Part shown: positions 17,722 through 27,603 of the stretch, piece by piece
How the letters are laid out: every line of letters starts with the position of its first letter
Position numbering within the stretch: position 1 is the first letter of the stretch
Origin: Winogradskyella sp046545555
GTDB lineage: Bacteria; Bacteroidota; Bacteroidia; Flavobacteriales; Flavobacteriaceae
Length of the DNA: 64,000 bases
Direction: 5' to 3'
Assembly: GCF_046545555.1 (NCBI RefSeq)
Contig: NZ_JBHZTH010000005.1
Location: 182,691-246,690, forward strand
Program-made: the position numbers and the translations under genes
The notes under the pieces: generated by a model
What the model was told of the DNA's origin: nothing
Databases searched by the model: none
The model's input: only the letters and a program-made list of their open reading frames with translations

Positions 17722-19380
17722 TTATTCGCTTTTACCTGTTAAAACATCTTGTAAAGAGGTCTCATCATCCTTTTTATCAACTATTGATCCAAAGTCTGTA
17801 TCAGTTATCATTCTGAAATCTGCTAGAGATTTATCATTACCAGATTTTTTCATTAGTTTTTTCAATTGTGCTTTCAGACCTGATATAATACTTGTATATG
17901 ACGGGTTATCGATAATATTATTCATTTGTTCAGGGTCTTTTTCTAAGTCGTATAACTCCCAAACATCAATATTATAATAGAAATGTGCCAATGTGTATTT
18001 TTGAGTTCTTATACCATAATGCGGCTGTACATGATGCCAATATGGAAACTCGTAATAATGGTAGTACATAGCTTGATCCCAATCTTCAGGTGTTTCTCCT
18101 TTTAGGATAGGTTTAAAGCTTTTGCCTTGCATTTGCTGATCCGTACTTATATTTGCTAAATCTAATAGCGTTGGCGCAAAATCAATGTTTGTAATAATAT
18201 CTTCATTTACAGTACCTGGCTTAATCAAGTTTGGGTATTTTACCATAAAAGGCATTCTAATGGATTCTTCATAAATAAAACGCTTATCAAAAAATCCATG
18301 ATCTCCTAAATAAAATCCTTGGTCTGAGGTTAAAACAATAATTGTATTATCTGTTAGACTATTTTTATCTAAATAGTTTAATACGCGTCCAATATTATCA
18401 TCTACGGATTTCACACAGGCTAAGTAATCTTTAATATAAGTTTGGTATCTCCATTTTCTACCTTCTTCAGTCGTCATTCCTTCTGGTTGTACTATCTCAC
18501 CTGGTTTTGCTCCGTAAAAAGCCCATTTAATTTTTTCTTTCCCTTTTAAATCAGTTGGTTCTTCAAACTTCATGTCTCGACGCGAAAAATACTCCATTGT
18601 CATTTCCGTGTCGCCTGCTGTTAATTCACGTCCTTTATAATCATCATTAAAAGTTGAAGGGTAAGGAAACTCAACATCGTCCCATAATTCTTCATATTTA
18701 GTATCTGGTTGCCATGGTCTGTGTGGTGCTTTATATTGCAAAACCATCATAAATGGATCATCTTGATTACGCCCGTTCTGTAACCAATCCATTGCAAAAT
18801 CTGTGCTTAAGTTTGTTGAATAGCCTTTTAACTTGGTGTCTTTTCCATTAATATTATATGTAGGGTTCCAGTAATGCCCTTGTTGACCAGCTGAATTGTG
18901 ATATTTAAAGACATCAAAACCTTTAGGCTCTGTTCCTAAATGCCACTTTCCGAAGAGTGAGGTTTGATATCCATTCTTCTGAAATTCTTGTGGAAATGTC
19001 CACTGCGTTTCATCAAATTTTCCTCCACTTTCATTTTTGTAATACCGATTAAGATTACTATAGTTACCTGTTAATATTGCAGCTCTGGATGGTCCACAAA
19101 TAGCATTAGTACACAACACATCTTGAAACAACATGCCTTCCTTCGCAATCCTATCGATATTTGGTGTTGGAGCTAAGTCGCTATAAATACCACCATAAGC
19201 ACTGATGGCTTGTGTGGTTAAATCATCTGCCATAATATATATAATATTTGGCTTTTGAGGTTTATTATATTCAGTTTTATAATTTGCTTCTTTACAAGAT
19301 ATAATTGTTACAATACAAGTTAGTTTTAAAATTACTCCTAAAGTTCTCCTACGTTGCTTAAAAAAAAATAAATCTCTCAT
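17722..19380 (-). CDS. S1 sulfatase lipoprotein (N-acetylglucosamine-6-sulfatase-like)
   Basis: A 552-aa protein with a basic N-terminus, a hydrophobic segment and a lipobox Cys at about 29 (TIISC). The features are metal Asp pair D52-D53 (MADDLTT), signature AICGPSRAAILTGN with catalytic C95, GKWHLG, YKAPHRPWQP, TSDQGFYLGDHGF and KRFIYEESIRMPF. The FNDDYKGR and YIKDYLACV blocks are typical of the glucosamine-6-sulfatase/choline-sulfatase-like branch of S1; the exact subfamily is a guess. It directly follows susD (49-bp gap) and precedes the next sulfatase by 7 bp. Like the other two it needs formylglycine maturation supplied from elsewhere in the genome. Confidence 0.88.
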   Translation of the reverse strand: MRDLFFFKQRRRTLGVILKLTCIVTIISCKEANYKTEYNKPQKPNIIYIMADDLTTQAISAYGGIYSDLAPTPNIDRIAKEGMLFQDVLCTNAICGPSRAAILTGNYSNLNRYYKNESGGKFDETQWTFPQEFQKNGYQTSLFGKWHLGTEPKGFDVFKYHNSAGQQGHYWNPTYNINGKDTKLKGYSTNLSTDFAMDWLQNGRNQDDPFMMVLQYKAPHRPWQPDTKYEELWDDVEFPYPSTFNDDYKGRELTAGDTEMTMEYFSRRDMKFEEPTDLKGKEKIKWAFYGAKPGEIVQPEGMTTEEGRKWRYQTYIKDYLACVKSVDDNIGRVLNYLDKNSLTDNTIIVLTSDQGFYLGDHGFFDKRFIYEESIRMPFMVKYPNLIKPGTVNEDIITNIDFAPTLLDLANISTDQQMQGKSFKPILKGETPEDWDQAMYYHYYEFPYWHHVQPHYGIRTQKYTLAHFYYNIDVWELYDLEKDPEQMNNIIDNPSYTSIISGLKAQLKKLMKKSGNDKSLADFRMITDTDFGSIVDKKDDETSLQDVLTGKSE

Positions 19381-19429
19381 TTATATGATCACTATTATAG
19401 TTTGCAAAATAACTTCTAAACTTATTAAA

Positions 19430-20944
19430 CTAGTATCCAGGATTTTGATCTGCCTGAGATATCTCTGTATTATTAGACAATTCTGTTGAAGGAATTGGAA
19501 GTAGCATATTCTTTACAGATACCGGATATATAAGGTCTCTATTTCCAAGATTAGGAAAATTATTGTGTGTCTCAATAACCTCTTCTAAGAAAAATTCGTA
19601 ACCTCTTCGTCTTGTATCAAACCACTCATGGTTTTCGCCAAGAAGCTCATATTGGCGTTCTCGTAAAATACGTGTTCTAAACATATCTTGATCCATACCA
19701 GACCAATCTGCAGGTTCAATTACAGGTCCGTTAGCAGTATTTCTTGCTCGCGCTAAAACTTCGTTAACATATTGGTAGGCATTACCTGGCCCATTGAGTT
19801 CGTTTTCTATTTCTGCCAACATTAAAAGTAAATCTGCATACCTCAACTTCATCATATTTCTATCGGTAGTAGATCCATTAAAACCGGGTTCTAAATATTT
19901 TTTTAGACCTGTGTACCCGTTAGTACCATTAACTTGAATTGGATATATATTTTGTACAGAACCATCTACTCTTGTGTAAGAATCGAATAAAAATGTAGCA
20001 TCAATTCTGGGATCTCCAGGATATTGATCTACATGTTGCTCATAAACTTCTTTGTTAGGTCGCACACGGCCGAAAGTCGGATAATTATAAAAATCTTGTA
20101 ACGTATATGATCTTATTATATCTGAGTTTCTTACAGATCCATTAGCTCCGTATTGTATTTCAAATATTGCTTCAGAAGTGTTTTCATTAGTTGGATCGTA
20201 TAAATCTGAAAATAGTGGTACTAAGCTATACTGACCAAAAACTGCTATAGCCTCATCGTAAGCAGATTGCCACATAACCGTGTTATTAGTTTCTCCTGCT
20301 ATGGTCATATAAACTTTGGCTAAAAACATATTAGCCGCAGTTTTTACTGGTCTATCAGATAAAAATTCTCCAGGATTAGGAAGCATTAATTTTGCTTTTT
20401 CAAAATCTGAAATTATCAAATCATAAATATCTTGTTTTGTACTTCGTGGAGTATTTAAATCGTTAATTGTTGATGGTGTAGTCTTTAAAGGTACACCTCC
20501 AAAATAGCGCACCAAATCAAAGTAAGTCGCTGCTCTAATAAAATAAGCATCACCTAAAGCACGATCTTTATTGGGTAGTGTTGAATCTTCTAAATTAGAA
20601 ATTATAATATTAGATAAATTAATTGTGCTGTACATCTGAGGCCACATGCGTGTTAACCACGTATTGTTAGGTAATGTATTTAAACTTGTAGCATCTAAAC
20701 TAGCGCCTTGATTAGAAAAGAATTTACCAGAGACAGGCGCTATAAATGTATGAATTGCTGTGCCATGATAACCAGGACTGGCATAACTTTGGTACAAGCC
20801 ATTTATTGCGGACTCTATTCCATTTTGCGTAGAAAAAACAGCTTCTTCTTCTACAAAGGTGTCGACTTCCTCTTCTAAATAATCGTTACATCGAATAAAA
20901 GAAGCTACACATATAATTAGGATTAGTTTTATGTATTTTTTCAT
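19430..20944 (-). CDS. SusD/RagB family nutrient-binding outer membrane lipoprotein
   Basis: A 504-aa protein with a lipoprotein signal; the likely lipidated Cys is C19 in SFIRCNDYLEEE. The acidic residues just after the Cys favour surface display. N-terminal SusD-like TPR helices include YFIRAATYFDLVRYFGGVPL, and the C-terminal RagB/SusD block includes RMRYADLLLMLAE-like sequence (MMKLRYADLLLMLAEIENEL) and RERQYELLGENHEWFDTRR. SusD proteins cap the SusC barrel and hand over oligosaccharides. It starts 10 bp after the susC stop, as expected for the pair. This is family-level annotation; the ligand is unknown. Confidence 0.95.
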   Translation of the reverse strand: MKKYIKLILIICVASFIRCNDYLEEEVDTFVEEEAVFSTQNGIESAINGLYQSYASPGYHGTAIHTFIAPVSGKFFSNQGASLDATSLNTLPNNTWLTRMWPQMYSTINLSNIIISNLEDSTLPNKDRALGDAYFIRAATYFDLVRYFGGVPLKTTPSTINDLNTPRSTKQDIYDLIISDFEKAKLMLPNPGEFLSDRPVKTAANMFLAKVYMTIAGETNNTVMWQSAYDEAIAVFGQYSLVPLFSDLYDPTNENTSEAIFEIQYGANGSVRNSDIIRSYTLQDFYNYPTFGRVRPNKEVYEQHVDQYPGDPRIDATFLFDSYTRVDGSVQNIYPIQVNGTNGYTGLKKYLEPGFNGSTTDRNMMKLRYADLLLMLAEIENELNGPGNAYQYVNEVLARARNTANGPVIEPADWSGMDQDMFRTRILRERQYELLGENHEWFDTRRRGYEFFLEEVIETHNNFPNLGNRDLIYPVSVKNMLLPIPSTELSNNTEISQADQNPGY

Positions 20945-20954
20945 AATATAATTT

Positions 20955-23900
20955 TTAAAATGTCAAGTTTAAGGCAAGTGTATATGTTCGTTGATTTGGA
21001 AAGGAATTCCAATCGACACCAACTCTACTAGGATCGAATGTAAAGCTGTCTGCTTCTGGATCAAATCCACTATAATTTGTAAACAATAACAAGTTTTGTC
21101 CTGAAAAAGAGATGTATGCATTCTCAACGAATGCGTCTTCCTTAAATGGAATATTGTAACCTAAAGTCACATTAGAAAGTCTTATAAAACTTCCATCTTC
21201 TATAATACGATCGGTAAAACCTGTCTCATCTGCTAAGTCGTAACCTACTCTTGGAAAAGTACCTGAAGGATTTGCTGGAGACCATGCATTAAAATATGCT
21301 TCTGGTCTTACATTAGTAGATCCATTATCTGCGTAAGCTTCTCTTAACAAATTACCGTTAGCAATATCATTACCATAAACACCATTAAAAAGTGCACTTA
21401 ATGAAAAGTTCTTATATGTAAAACTTGTACCAAAGCCAAAATTAAAGTCAGGATTAGGATCACCTATTATAGTTAAGTCATTGTTGTTAATTACACCATC
21501 ACCATTTTGATCTACTAAATAAACATCACCTAATTGTGCGGGTGTTCCGTTAAAACTTGGTGCATTATTTAAATCATCTTGATTAGATACAATACCATTG
21601 GTAGCATAACCATAAAACAAACCAGGCGCTTCTCCTTCTATAAATATATTTGCTTCAGTTTTAAAGAAATTACCGCCAGAAATCTGTTGGCCTAAATAAG
21701 CACTATATATGTTAGCACCAAATTGACTTGGTGAAAATCCAATATCGCCTACCTCATTTCTATTAAATGCTATATTACCAAACACATTCCATCTAAATTT
21801 ATCATTATCAACTATATCGGCATTTATAGCCAACTCGATACCTTTATTAAACAACTCACCACGATTTACAAAAGCATCATCGAATCCATTAGAAGGAGCA
21901 ATTTGTGCATTTAATAATAAATCATCTATTTTTTTATAATATACATCAACAGAACCTGTAACTCTATCATCTACCAAGCCAAAATCTAAACCAGCATTAT
22001 ATTGGCTGGTGGTTTCCCATTTTAACGATACATTATTAAGATTCTGAGGAAGTAAGGTTTCTAGCGGAATACCATTAGCATCAGAATACGGTGTTAATGC
22101 CACATTAAAGCGTCTAATTGTACTGTAGGGATCTATTGCTTGGTTGCCTGTTAAACCCCAACCCAACCTCAACTTAGCCTGAGAAAGAAACTTTGAATCT
22201 TTAAGAAACTTTTCTTCTTGCAGTTTCCATGCAAATGCAAAAGCTGGAAAATAACCCCAACGATTATCGTCTCTAAATTTAGAACTACCGTCTGCTCGAA
22301 AGGTTGCTGTAAATAAATATTTATTTTTTAGTGTATAATTAAGCCGTCCTAGGTAAGATAATAAAGCTTCCTCTTCATTAAATAAAAATTCCGGCTGCTG
22401 ATTGGATCCTGTATCTATACCGTCTGCTCTTAAGCTTTGATCTGCAAAATCAGTAGCTGATCTTGTTTTAAATTCAGTTCTTCTATGGTCAATTACAAAA
22501 CCAATAGTACCATTAATTCTATGATCTTTATTAAACCTATGTTTAAATAGTAATGTATTATCTACATTATACCTAAAGCGATCTAAATTACTTAAACCAG
22601 CTTCTCCATTGACTAAAGCACCTCGTCTTAATGCAGTACCATACCAAACTTGTCTTTCTTTGATTCTGTAATCTGCCCCAACTGCAAGTCTGTAAGTAAG
22701 AGCTTTAGATAATTTATAATCTAAAATTAATGAGGCTAATAAGCGTGTTTCTTTTGATTCGTCATCGTAATCAGATACCCATGCTCGAGGGCCGTCTAGA
22801 CTGATATTAAATTCGTCTCCTTCAAAATTATCTTCTTGTCCAATAATTGGTGCTCCAGATACTATTTGTCTCACCAAACTATTACTTACACCACCAAGAT
22901 TTTCTGTACCTTTCGATGCAAAGTTATTTGTAAACTGTGTTGCAAACTTAGATGTAAGTTTAATTTTACTAGAAAAATCATTAATTAATTTTACGTTAAA
23001 ATCTGCATTTTTAGCGACCGCTCGTGGAATAATACCTTCATTTTTCAGATAGCCTGTAGAAACATAGTAATTCATTTTATCACCTCCACCTGAGGTCGTA
23101 ATACGGAATTTCTTTGTTACTGACGTTTCATAAGTATCATCACTCCAATTAACACCTTGGATTCTATCAATAGTATCTGAATTATCTAACATGAATTGTT
23201 CATCATTTTGAAATTGAGCAATACTCCCATCTCCATAAATGAAGTATCTTGGACTAAACCCTTGATTAGCTCTTATATCATTTTGATAATCTACATAATC
23301 TCTTGTGCCTAAAACTTCGATATTATTTGCAACAACTCCAATCCTTGCAGAAGATGTAAAATTAAATTTAACCTCACCTGGCTCGCCTTTTTTAGTGGTA
23401 ATTATAATGACACCATTTGCGCCTCGCGAACCATATATAGCAGTTGCAGAGGCATCTTTTAAAATTTCTATGCTTTCTATATCTCTCGGACTTAAACCGG
23501 TAATACCCCCTTGTGGTGACAAATAACTGTTACCACTGCTTAAAGGATCTAAAGTATCTTCTGTTGCAGAATCTACAATTATACCATCTATAACATATAG
23601 AGGTTGTGTATTACCTGTTAAACTATTTAAACCTCTTATTCTAATGCTGTTTGGTGCTCCAGGCTCAAACCCACTTCGCACTAATACTCCAGCTGCACGA
23701 CCTTGCAAAAGTTCTTCTACAGTATTAGACTGAGATACCAAATCCTCTTTTTTCTTGACAGAAGATACAGCTCCTGTTAAGTCTTTTTTATTAACCTCTC
23801 CATAACCAATCACAACCACTTCATCTAACGCTTCCTGATCTTCTAATAAAACCACATTAATTGAAGTCTGCGTATTAATTACTATTTCTCGTGAGACAAA

Positions 23901-24119
23901 CCCTAAATAACTAACTATAAGAGTTGCCGGAGTAGCCTCTACTCTAATAGAAAACTCTCCATCGCTATTAGAAACTTGTCCATTTGTTGTTCCTTTTACC
24001 AAAATAGATGCTCCAATTAAAGGTACTCGATCCTTATCCGTCACTTTTCCTAAAACTACTTTTTGAGCAATTAGTAACATTGGACAAATGATTAAAATTA
24101 AACAAAAGGCTTTTTTCAT
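20955..24119 (-). CDS. SusC/RagA family TonB-linked outer membrane transporter
   Basis: A 1054-aa protein with a signal peptide of about 18 residues. A carboxypeptidase-D regulatory-like domain (about 20-95) is followed by the TonB-dependent plug (EVVVIGYGEVNKKDLTGAV, SIRIRGLNSL, TAIYGSRGANGVIIITTKKG) and a beta-barrel of about 22 strands ending in LALNLTF. It imports oligosaccharides, together with SusD, using TonB energy. It is the first gene of a six-gene operon (susC, susD, three sulfatases, GH10). The length is normal for the family. The promoter should lie in 24120-24589, but no TAnnTTTG element was recognised there. Confidence 0.95.
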   Translation of the reverse strand: MKKAFCLILIICPMLLIAQKVVLGKVTDKDRVPLIGASILVKGTTNGQVSNSDGEFSIRVEATPATLIVSYLGFVSREIVINTQTSINVVLLEDQEALDEVVVIGYGEVNKKDLTGAVSSVKKKEDLVSQSNTVEELLQGRAAGVLVRSGFEPGAPNSIRIRGLNSLTGNTQPLYVIDGIIVDSATEDTLDPLSSGNSYLSPQGGITGLSPRDIESIEILKDASATAIYGSRGANGVIIITTKKGEPGEVKFNFTSSARIGVVANNIEVLGTRDYVDYQNDIRANQGFSPRYFIYGDGSIAQFQNDEQFMLDNSDTIDRIQGVNWSDDTYETSVTKKFRITTSGGGDKMNYYVSTGYLKNEGIIPRAVAKNADFNVKLINDFSSKIKLTSKFATQFTNNFASKGTENLGGVSNSLVRQIVSGAPIIGQEDNFEGDEFNISLDGPRAWVSDYDDESKETRLLASLILDYKLSKALTYRLAVGADYRIKERQVWYGTALRRGALVNGEAGLSNLDRFRYNVDNTLLFKHRFNKDHRINGTIGFVIDHRRTEFKTRSATDFADQSLRADGIDTGSNQQPEFLFNEEEALLSYLGRLNYTLKNKYLFTATFRADGSSKFRDDNRWGYFPAFAFAWKLQEEKFLKDSKFLSQAKLRLGWGLTGNQAIDPYSTIRRFNVALTPYSDANGIPLETLLPQNLNNVSLKWETTSQYNAGLDFGLVDDRVTGSVDVYYKKIDDLLLNAQIAPSNGFDDAFVNRGELFNKGIELAINADIVDNDKFRWNVFGNIAFNRNEVGDIGFSPSQFGANIYSAYLGQQISGGNFFKTEANIFIEGEAPGLFYGYATNGIVSNQDDLNNAPSFNGTPAQLGDVYLVDQNGDGVINNNDLTIIGDPNPDFNFGFGTSFTYKNFSLSALFNGVYGNDIANGNLLREAYADNGSTNVRPEAYFNAWSPANPSGTFPRVGYDLADETGFTDRIIEDGSFIRLSNVTLGYNIPFKEDAFVENAYISFSGQNLLLFTNYSGFDPEADSFTFDPSRVGVDWNSFPNQRTYTLALNLTF

Positions 24120-24478
24120 AATTGGTTGCGTTAATTTCTGCTAAACTAATTTAAATGCTTGGCTTATTGGGTTTAAAAAGAATTAAAAGCGACTTATTTA
24201 CTTCTAAGGTGAAGAAAATTACACTGCCAATTTAGACTTTTTGACCTGAAATTTTTAACCAAACAATTTGAGAGTTAAATGTAACTAAAATAAATTTTAA
24301 TCTAATACAAATTAAGATGTTGACTAGACTATAGAATTTCTTAAACAGTCGAGACATATCGATACAAAAAAAATGAATCGCTTTTTTAATTTTAAAATGT
24401 GATTAAAAATGAGTTTGAATACAAATAGTTAAAAGTAATTGACTTCGTCCAGCCCCATATTAAAATGTTGCGAAAAGT

Positions 24479-24498
24479 CAATCCAATAGCTTGGATTG
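24479..24498. other. Short perfect hairpin
   Basis: An 8-bp stem (24479-24486 with 24491-24498) has a 4-nt loop. On the plus strand it is followed by cttttt; on the minus strand by acttttc. It lies beyond the tRNA terminator and could be a weak second terminator protecting the susC control region. Confidence 0.35.
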
Positions 24499-24553
24499 CT
24501 TTTTGGATTTAAAAAATATGCTTGTATGCTCGCTTTTCGTATATTTTTAAACC

Positions 24554-24583
24554 AAAAAAGTCGAAACTTTCGTTTCGACTTTT
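24554..24583 (-). terminator. Terminator of the tRNA-Gly/tRNA-Leu unit
   Basis: A 12-bp perfect stem (24556-24567 with 24572-24583, agtcgaaac/gtttcgact core) with tttc loop is followed on the minus strand by a T-run. It sits 6 bp past the 3' end of tRNA-Leu. Confidence 0.8.
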
Positions 24584-24589
24584 CATCTG

Positions 24590-24673
24590 TACTGAAGACG
24601 GGACTTGAACCCGTACGTCCTAATGGACATTGGATTTTAAGTCCAACGTGTCTACCAATTCCACCACTTCAGC
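24590..24673 (-). tRNA. tRNA-Leu (anticodon TAA)
   Basis: 84 nt on the minus strand. The acceptor stem is GCTGAAG with CTTCAGT and discriminator A. The anticodon arm TTGGA-CTTAAAA-TCCAA gives anticodon TAA. The long variable arm is typical of class II tRNA-Leu, and the T arm contains GGGTTCAAGTCCC. CCA is not encoded. Confidence 0.95.
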
Positions 24674-24719
24674 ATCCTGATTACAGCAATGCAATCAAAT
24701 TGGTATATTTAATGAATAG

Positions 24720-24791
24720 AGCGAAAGATGGGATTTGAACCCACGACCTCCACCTTGGCAAGGTGATGCTCTACCCCTGAGCTACTTTCGC
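24720..24791 (-). tRNA. tRNA-Gly (anticodon GCC)
   Basis: 72 nt on the minus strand. The acceptor stem is GCGAAAG with CTTTCGC and discriminator T. The D arm is AGCTCAGGGGTAGAGC. The anticodon arm TCACC-TTGCCAA-GGTGG gives GCC. The T arm contains GGGTTCAAATCCC. It lies 46 bp upstream of tRNA-Leu and both probably share one transcript. Confidence 0.95.
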
Positions 24792-24886
24792 AGTTTTTTA
24801 AAGAACTATTCGCTTTTAAAGCGGATGCAAATTTAAAATTTTTCTTATAAAAGCAAAGCCTTTTTTCTAAATAAATTAAAATAATT

Positions 24887-27499
24887 TTAAGCTTGCTTTT
24901 TCTTGACAAGCATTCTTTTAATTTCATTGAGTTTCATCAGAGCTTCAACTGGTGTTAACGTGTCGATATCTGTATGTAAAATTTCATCCTTTATCTCAAT
25001 CAGCAAAGGATCGTCTAGATTAAAGAAACTCAATTGCAAATCATCTTTTAATGTTTTCACCCTATCTGTTAACTCTTCACTAGAGTGTGATTTTTCTAAT
25101 TTCGATAGAATTTTATTCGCTCGTCTAATGACTTGTTGTGGCATACCTGCCATTTTTGCAACATGAATACCAAAACTATGCTCACTTCCGCCTTCAACCA
25201 GTTTACGTACAAATAGTACGTTATCTTTTAACTCTTTTACTGCAACATTAAAATTTTTAATTCTACTGAACGTTTCAGTCATTTCATTCAACTCGTGGTA
25301 ATGTGTTGCAAAAAGCGTTTTTGGTTTAGCAGGATGTTCATGTAAATACTCACTAATAGCCCAAGCAATAGAAATACCATCATAAGTACTCGTTCCCCTT
25401 CCAATTTCATCTAAAAGAACTAAACTTCTGTCTGAAATATTATTAAGAATAGAGGCTGTTTCATTCATCTCTACCATAAAAGTAGATTCTCCCATTGATA
25501 TATTATCACTTGCTCCAACTCTAGTAAAAATCTTATCTACTAAACCTATTCTGGCGGCTTTTGCGGGTACAAAACTACCTATTTGCGCTAGTAGAACTAT
25601 TAAAGCAGTTTGTCTTAAAATAGCAGACTTACCAGACATATTAGGCCCAGTAATCATTATGATTTGCTGCGATTCTCTATCTAAAAACAAATCATTTGCA
25701 ATGTATGGCTCACCTAAGGGTAGTTGTTTTTCAATAACCGGATGACGACCATCCTTAATTTCTAAATCAAAACTATCATCAATTTTTGGATAGGTATATT
25801 TATTCGCTTTTGCTAGACTTGCAAACCCACAAAGACAATCTAACTGACCAATTAATTGTGCATTTTGCTGAACCGAAATAATAAACTGATGCATCCAAGT
25901 GACTAATTCAGCAAACAGTTGTTGCTCAATGGCTAAAATACGTTCTTCAGCACCTAAAATCTTAGCTTCATATTCTTTGAGTTCTTCTGTTATGTAACGT
26001 TCTGCATTAACCAAGGTCTGCTTTCGTATCCATTCTTCAGGAACTTTATCCTTATGAGAATTTCTTACTTCAATGTAATATCCAAAAACATTGTTAGATG
26101 CTATTTTTAAAGACGTAATACCTGTGCGCTCACTTTCGCGCTTTAGCATGTTATCTAAATAATCTTTACCAGATTTTGATAAACCTCTTAACTCATCTAA
26201 TTCTGCGGAAAAGCCTTCAGCAATTGTATGTCCTTTTAGCACATTAACTGGCGCCTCTTCATTAAGTGTCTCTTTTATTTTTTCTCTTAATAGATCACAA
26301 CGATGTAAATTATCTCCTAAGATTTTTAAAGCTTCATTATCGCAAATCTCTGCTATCGATTTTATAGGCACAATAGCTTCCAATGAATTTTTAAGTTGAA
26401 TAACTTCTCTTGGACTCACCTTAGTGGTCGCTATTTTTGAAATAAGACGCTCAATATCTCCAATTCGTTTTATCTGACCTTGAATCTTCTGAAGAACCGT
26501 CTCGTTTTCTAACAAATACTTAACAACCTCGTGACGTTGTTTTATTTTATCCGCATGTTTTAAAGGTAAAGCTAGCCATCGTTTAAGCATTCGACCTCCC
26601 ATTGCAGAAATTGTTTTATCAATAACATTAATTAAAGTTACCGCATTTGCATTGGTAGAATTATAAAGCTCTAGATTTCTAATGGTAAATTTATCCATCC
26701 ACACATAATCGTCAGTAGCAATTCTCGAAATTGTTGCAATATGCTCTAACTTATTATGTCTAGTTTCGCTTAAATAATGAAGTACAACTCCAGAAGCTAT
26801 AATACCTTCAAATAAATCTTCTATTCCAAAACCTTTTAATGTTTTAGTATTGAAATGCTTTAGTAAAGTTTCATGTGCATAATCGGCTTGAAACACCCAA
26901 TCTTCTAAATAAAATGTATGAAAATCATTACCAAAAATTTCGGTAAATTCTTTTCTACTTTGTTTAGAAATTAATACTTCACTTGGACTAAAGTTTTGAA
27001 GTAATTTATCTATATACTCAGCATTACCTTGCGATGTTAAAAACTCACCTGTAGATATATCTAAAAAGGAAACTCCAACATATTTTTTATCGAAATGTAT
27101 GGCTGCTAAGAAGTTATTCGATTTAGAATGTAATATATCATCATTAAAAGCAACACCTGGTGTTACTAACTCAGTTACTCCGCGTTTAACAATGGTTTTG
27201 GTTTGCTTAGGATCCTCTAACTGATCGCAAATCGCAACACGCTCACCTGCTCTTACTAATTTAGGCAAATACGTATTTAACGAATGGTGCGGAAAACCAG
27301 CAAGCTCAGTCTCGCTCTCACTACCAGCACCGCGCTTGGTTAAAATAATATCTAAAATTTTTGATGCTTTTACAGCATCACTTCCAAAGGTCTCGTAAAA
27401 ATCACCAACTCTAAACAATAGCAATGCATCAGGATATTTAACCTTGATCGCATTATACTGCTTCATTAATGGTGTTATTTTTTTTACCTTTTTAGCCAA
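24887..27499 (-). CDS. mutS: DNA mismatch repair protein MutS
   Basis: An 870-aa protein of full family length. The N-terminal mismatch-binding domain has LFRVGDFYETFG, whose Phe-x-Glu contacts the mismatch. The connector, lever and clamp regions follow. The ATPase carries Walker A GPNMSGKS at about 620, LLDEIGRGTSTYDG (Walker B) and TLFATHYHEL. It recognises base mismatches and recruits MutL. The start codon is TTG at 27499, giving MAKKVKKITPLMKQY. No in-frame ATG lies upstream before the TAA at 27509-27511, and the first internal ATG (27466) would remove the conserved basic leader. The TTG start is therefore preferred. Confidence 0.96.
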   Translation of the reverse strand: MAKKVKKITPLMKQYNAIKVKYPDALLLFRVGDFYETFGSDAVKASKILDIILTKRGAGSESETELAGFPHHSLNTYLPKLVRAGERVAICDQLEDPKQTKTIVKRGVTELVTPGVAFNDDILHSKSNNFLAAIHFDKKYVGVSFLDISTGEFLTSQGNAEYIDKLLQNFSPSEVLISKQSRKEFTEIFGNDFHTFYLEDWVFQADYAHETLLKHFNTKTLKGFGIEDLFEGIIASGVVLHYLSETRHNKLEHIATISRIATDDYVWMDKFTIRNLELYNSTNANAVTLINVIDKTISAMGGRMLKRWLALPLKHADKIKQRHEVVKYLLENETVLQKIQGQIKRIGDIERLISKIATTKVSPREVIQLKNSLEAIVPIKSIAEICDNEALKILGDNLHRCDLLREKIKETLNEEAPVNVLKGHTIAEGFSAELDELRGLSKSGKDYLDNMLKRESERTGITSLKIASNNVFGYYIEVRNSHKDKVPEEWIRKQTLVNAERYITEELKEYEAKILGAEERILAIEQQLFAELVTWMHQFIISVQQNAQLIGQLDCLCGFASLAKANKYTYPKIDDSFDLEIKDGRHPVIEKQLPLGEPYIANDLFLDRESQQIIMITGPNMSGKSAILRQTALIVLLAQIGSFVPAKAARIGLVDKIFTRVGASDNISMGESTFMVEMNETASILNNISDRSLVLLDEIGRGTSTYDGISIAWAISEYLHEHPAKPKTLFATHYHELNEMTETFSRIKNFNVAVKELKDNVLFVRKLVEGGSEHSFGIHVAKMAGMPQQVIRRANKILSKLEKSHSSEELTDRVKTLKDDLQLSFFNLDDPLLIEIKDEILHTDIDTLTPVEALMKLNEIKRMLVKKKQA

Positions 27500-27603
27500 C
27501 TGTTTTCTTTATTTTTGTTGAAATTGTAAGAATGCTAATTTACTTATAATTTGAGGCTTATTGAAGCCTAAAAACTATAAGTTATCTACAGGTGTTGATA
27601 AAC

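Larger units (their letters stand above)
24120..24589. other. 470-bp non-coding interval upstream of susC
   Basis: It contains the expected control region of the susC operon, an 8-bp hairpin at 24479-24498 (caatccaa/ttggattg) and the tRNA terminator at 24554-24583. Several oligo-A/T tracts occur near 24363 and 24381. A possible 80-codon reading frame at 24496-24738 overlaps the tRNAs and is not believed. Confidence 0.5.

Noticed and set aside
24496..24738. 80-codon plus-strand reading frame
   Set aside because: It runs through two complete tRNA genes on the opposite strand and has no protein features.
24709..24927. 72-codon minus-strand reading frame
   Set aside because: It overlaps tRNA-Gly and the mutS 3' end; composition reflects the tRNA sequence.
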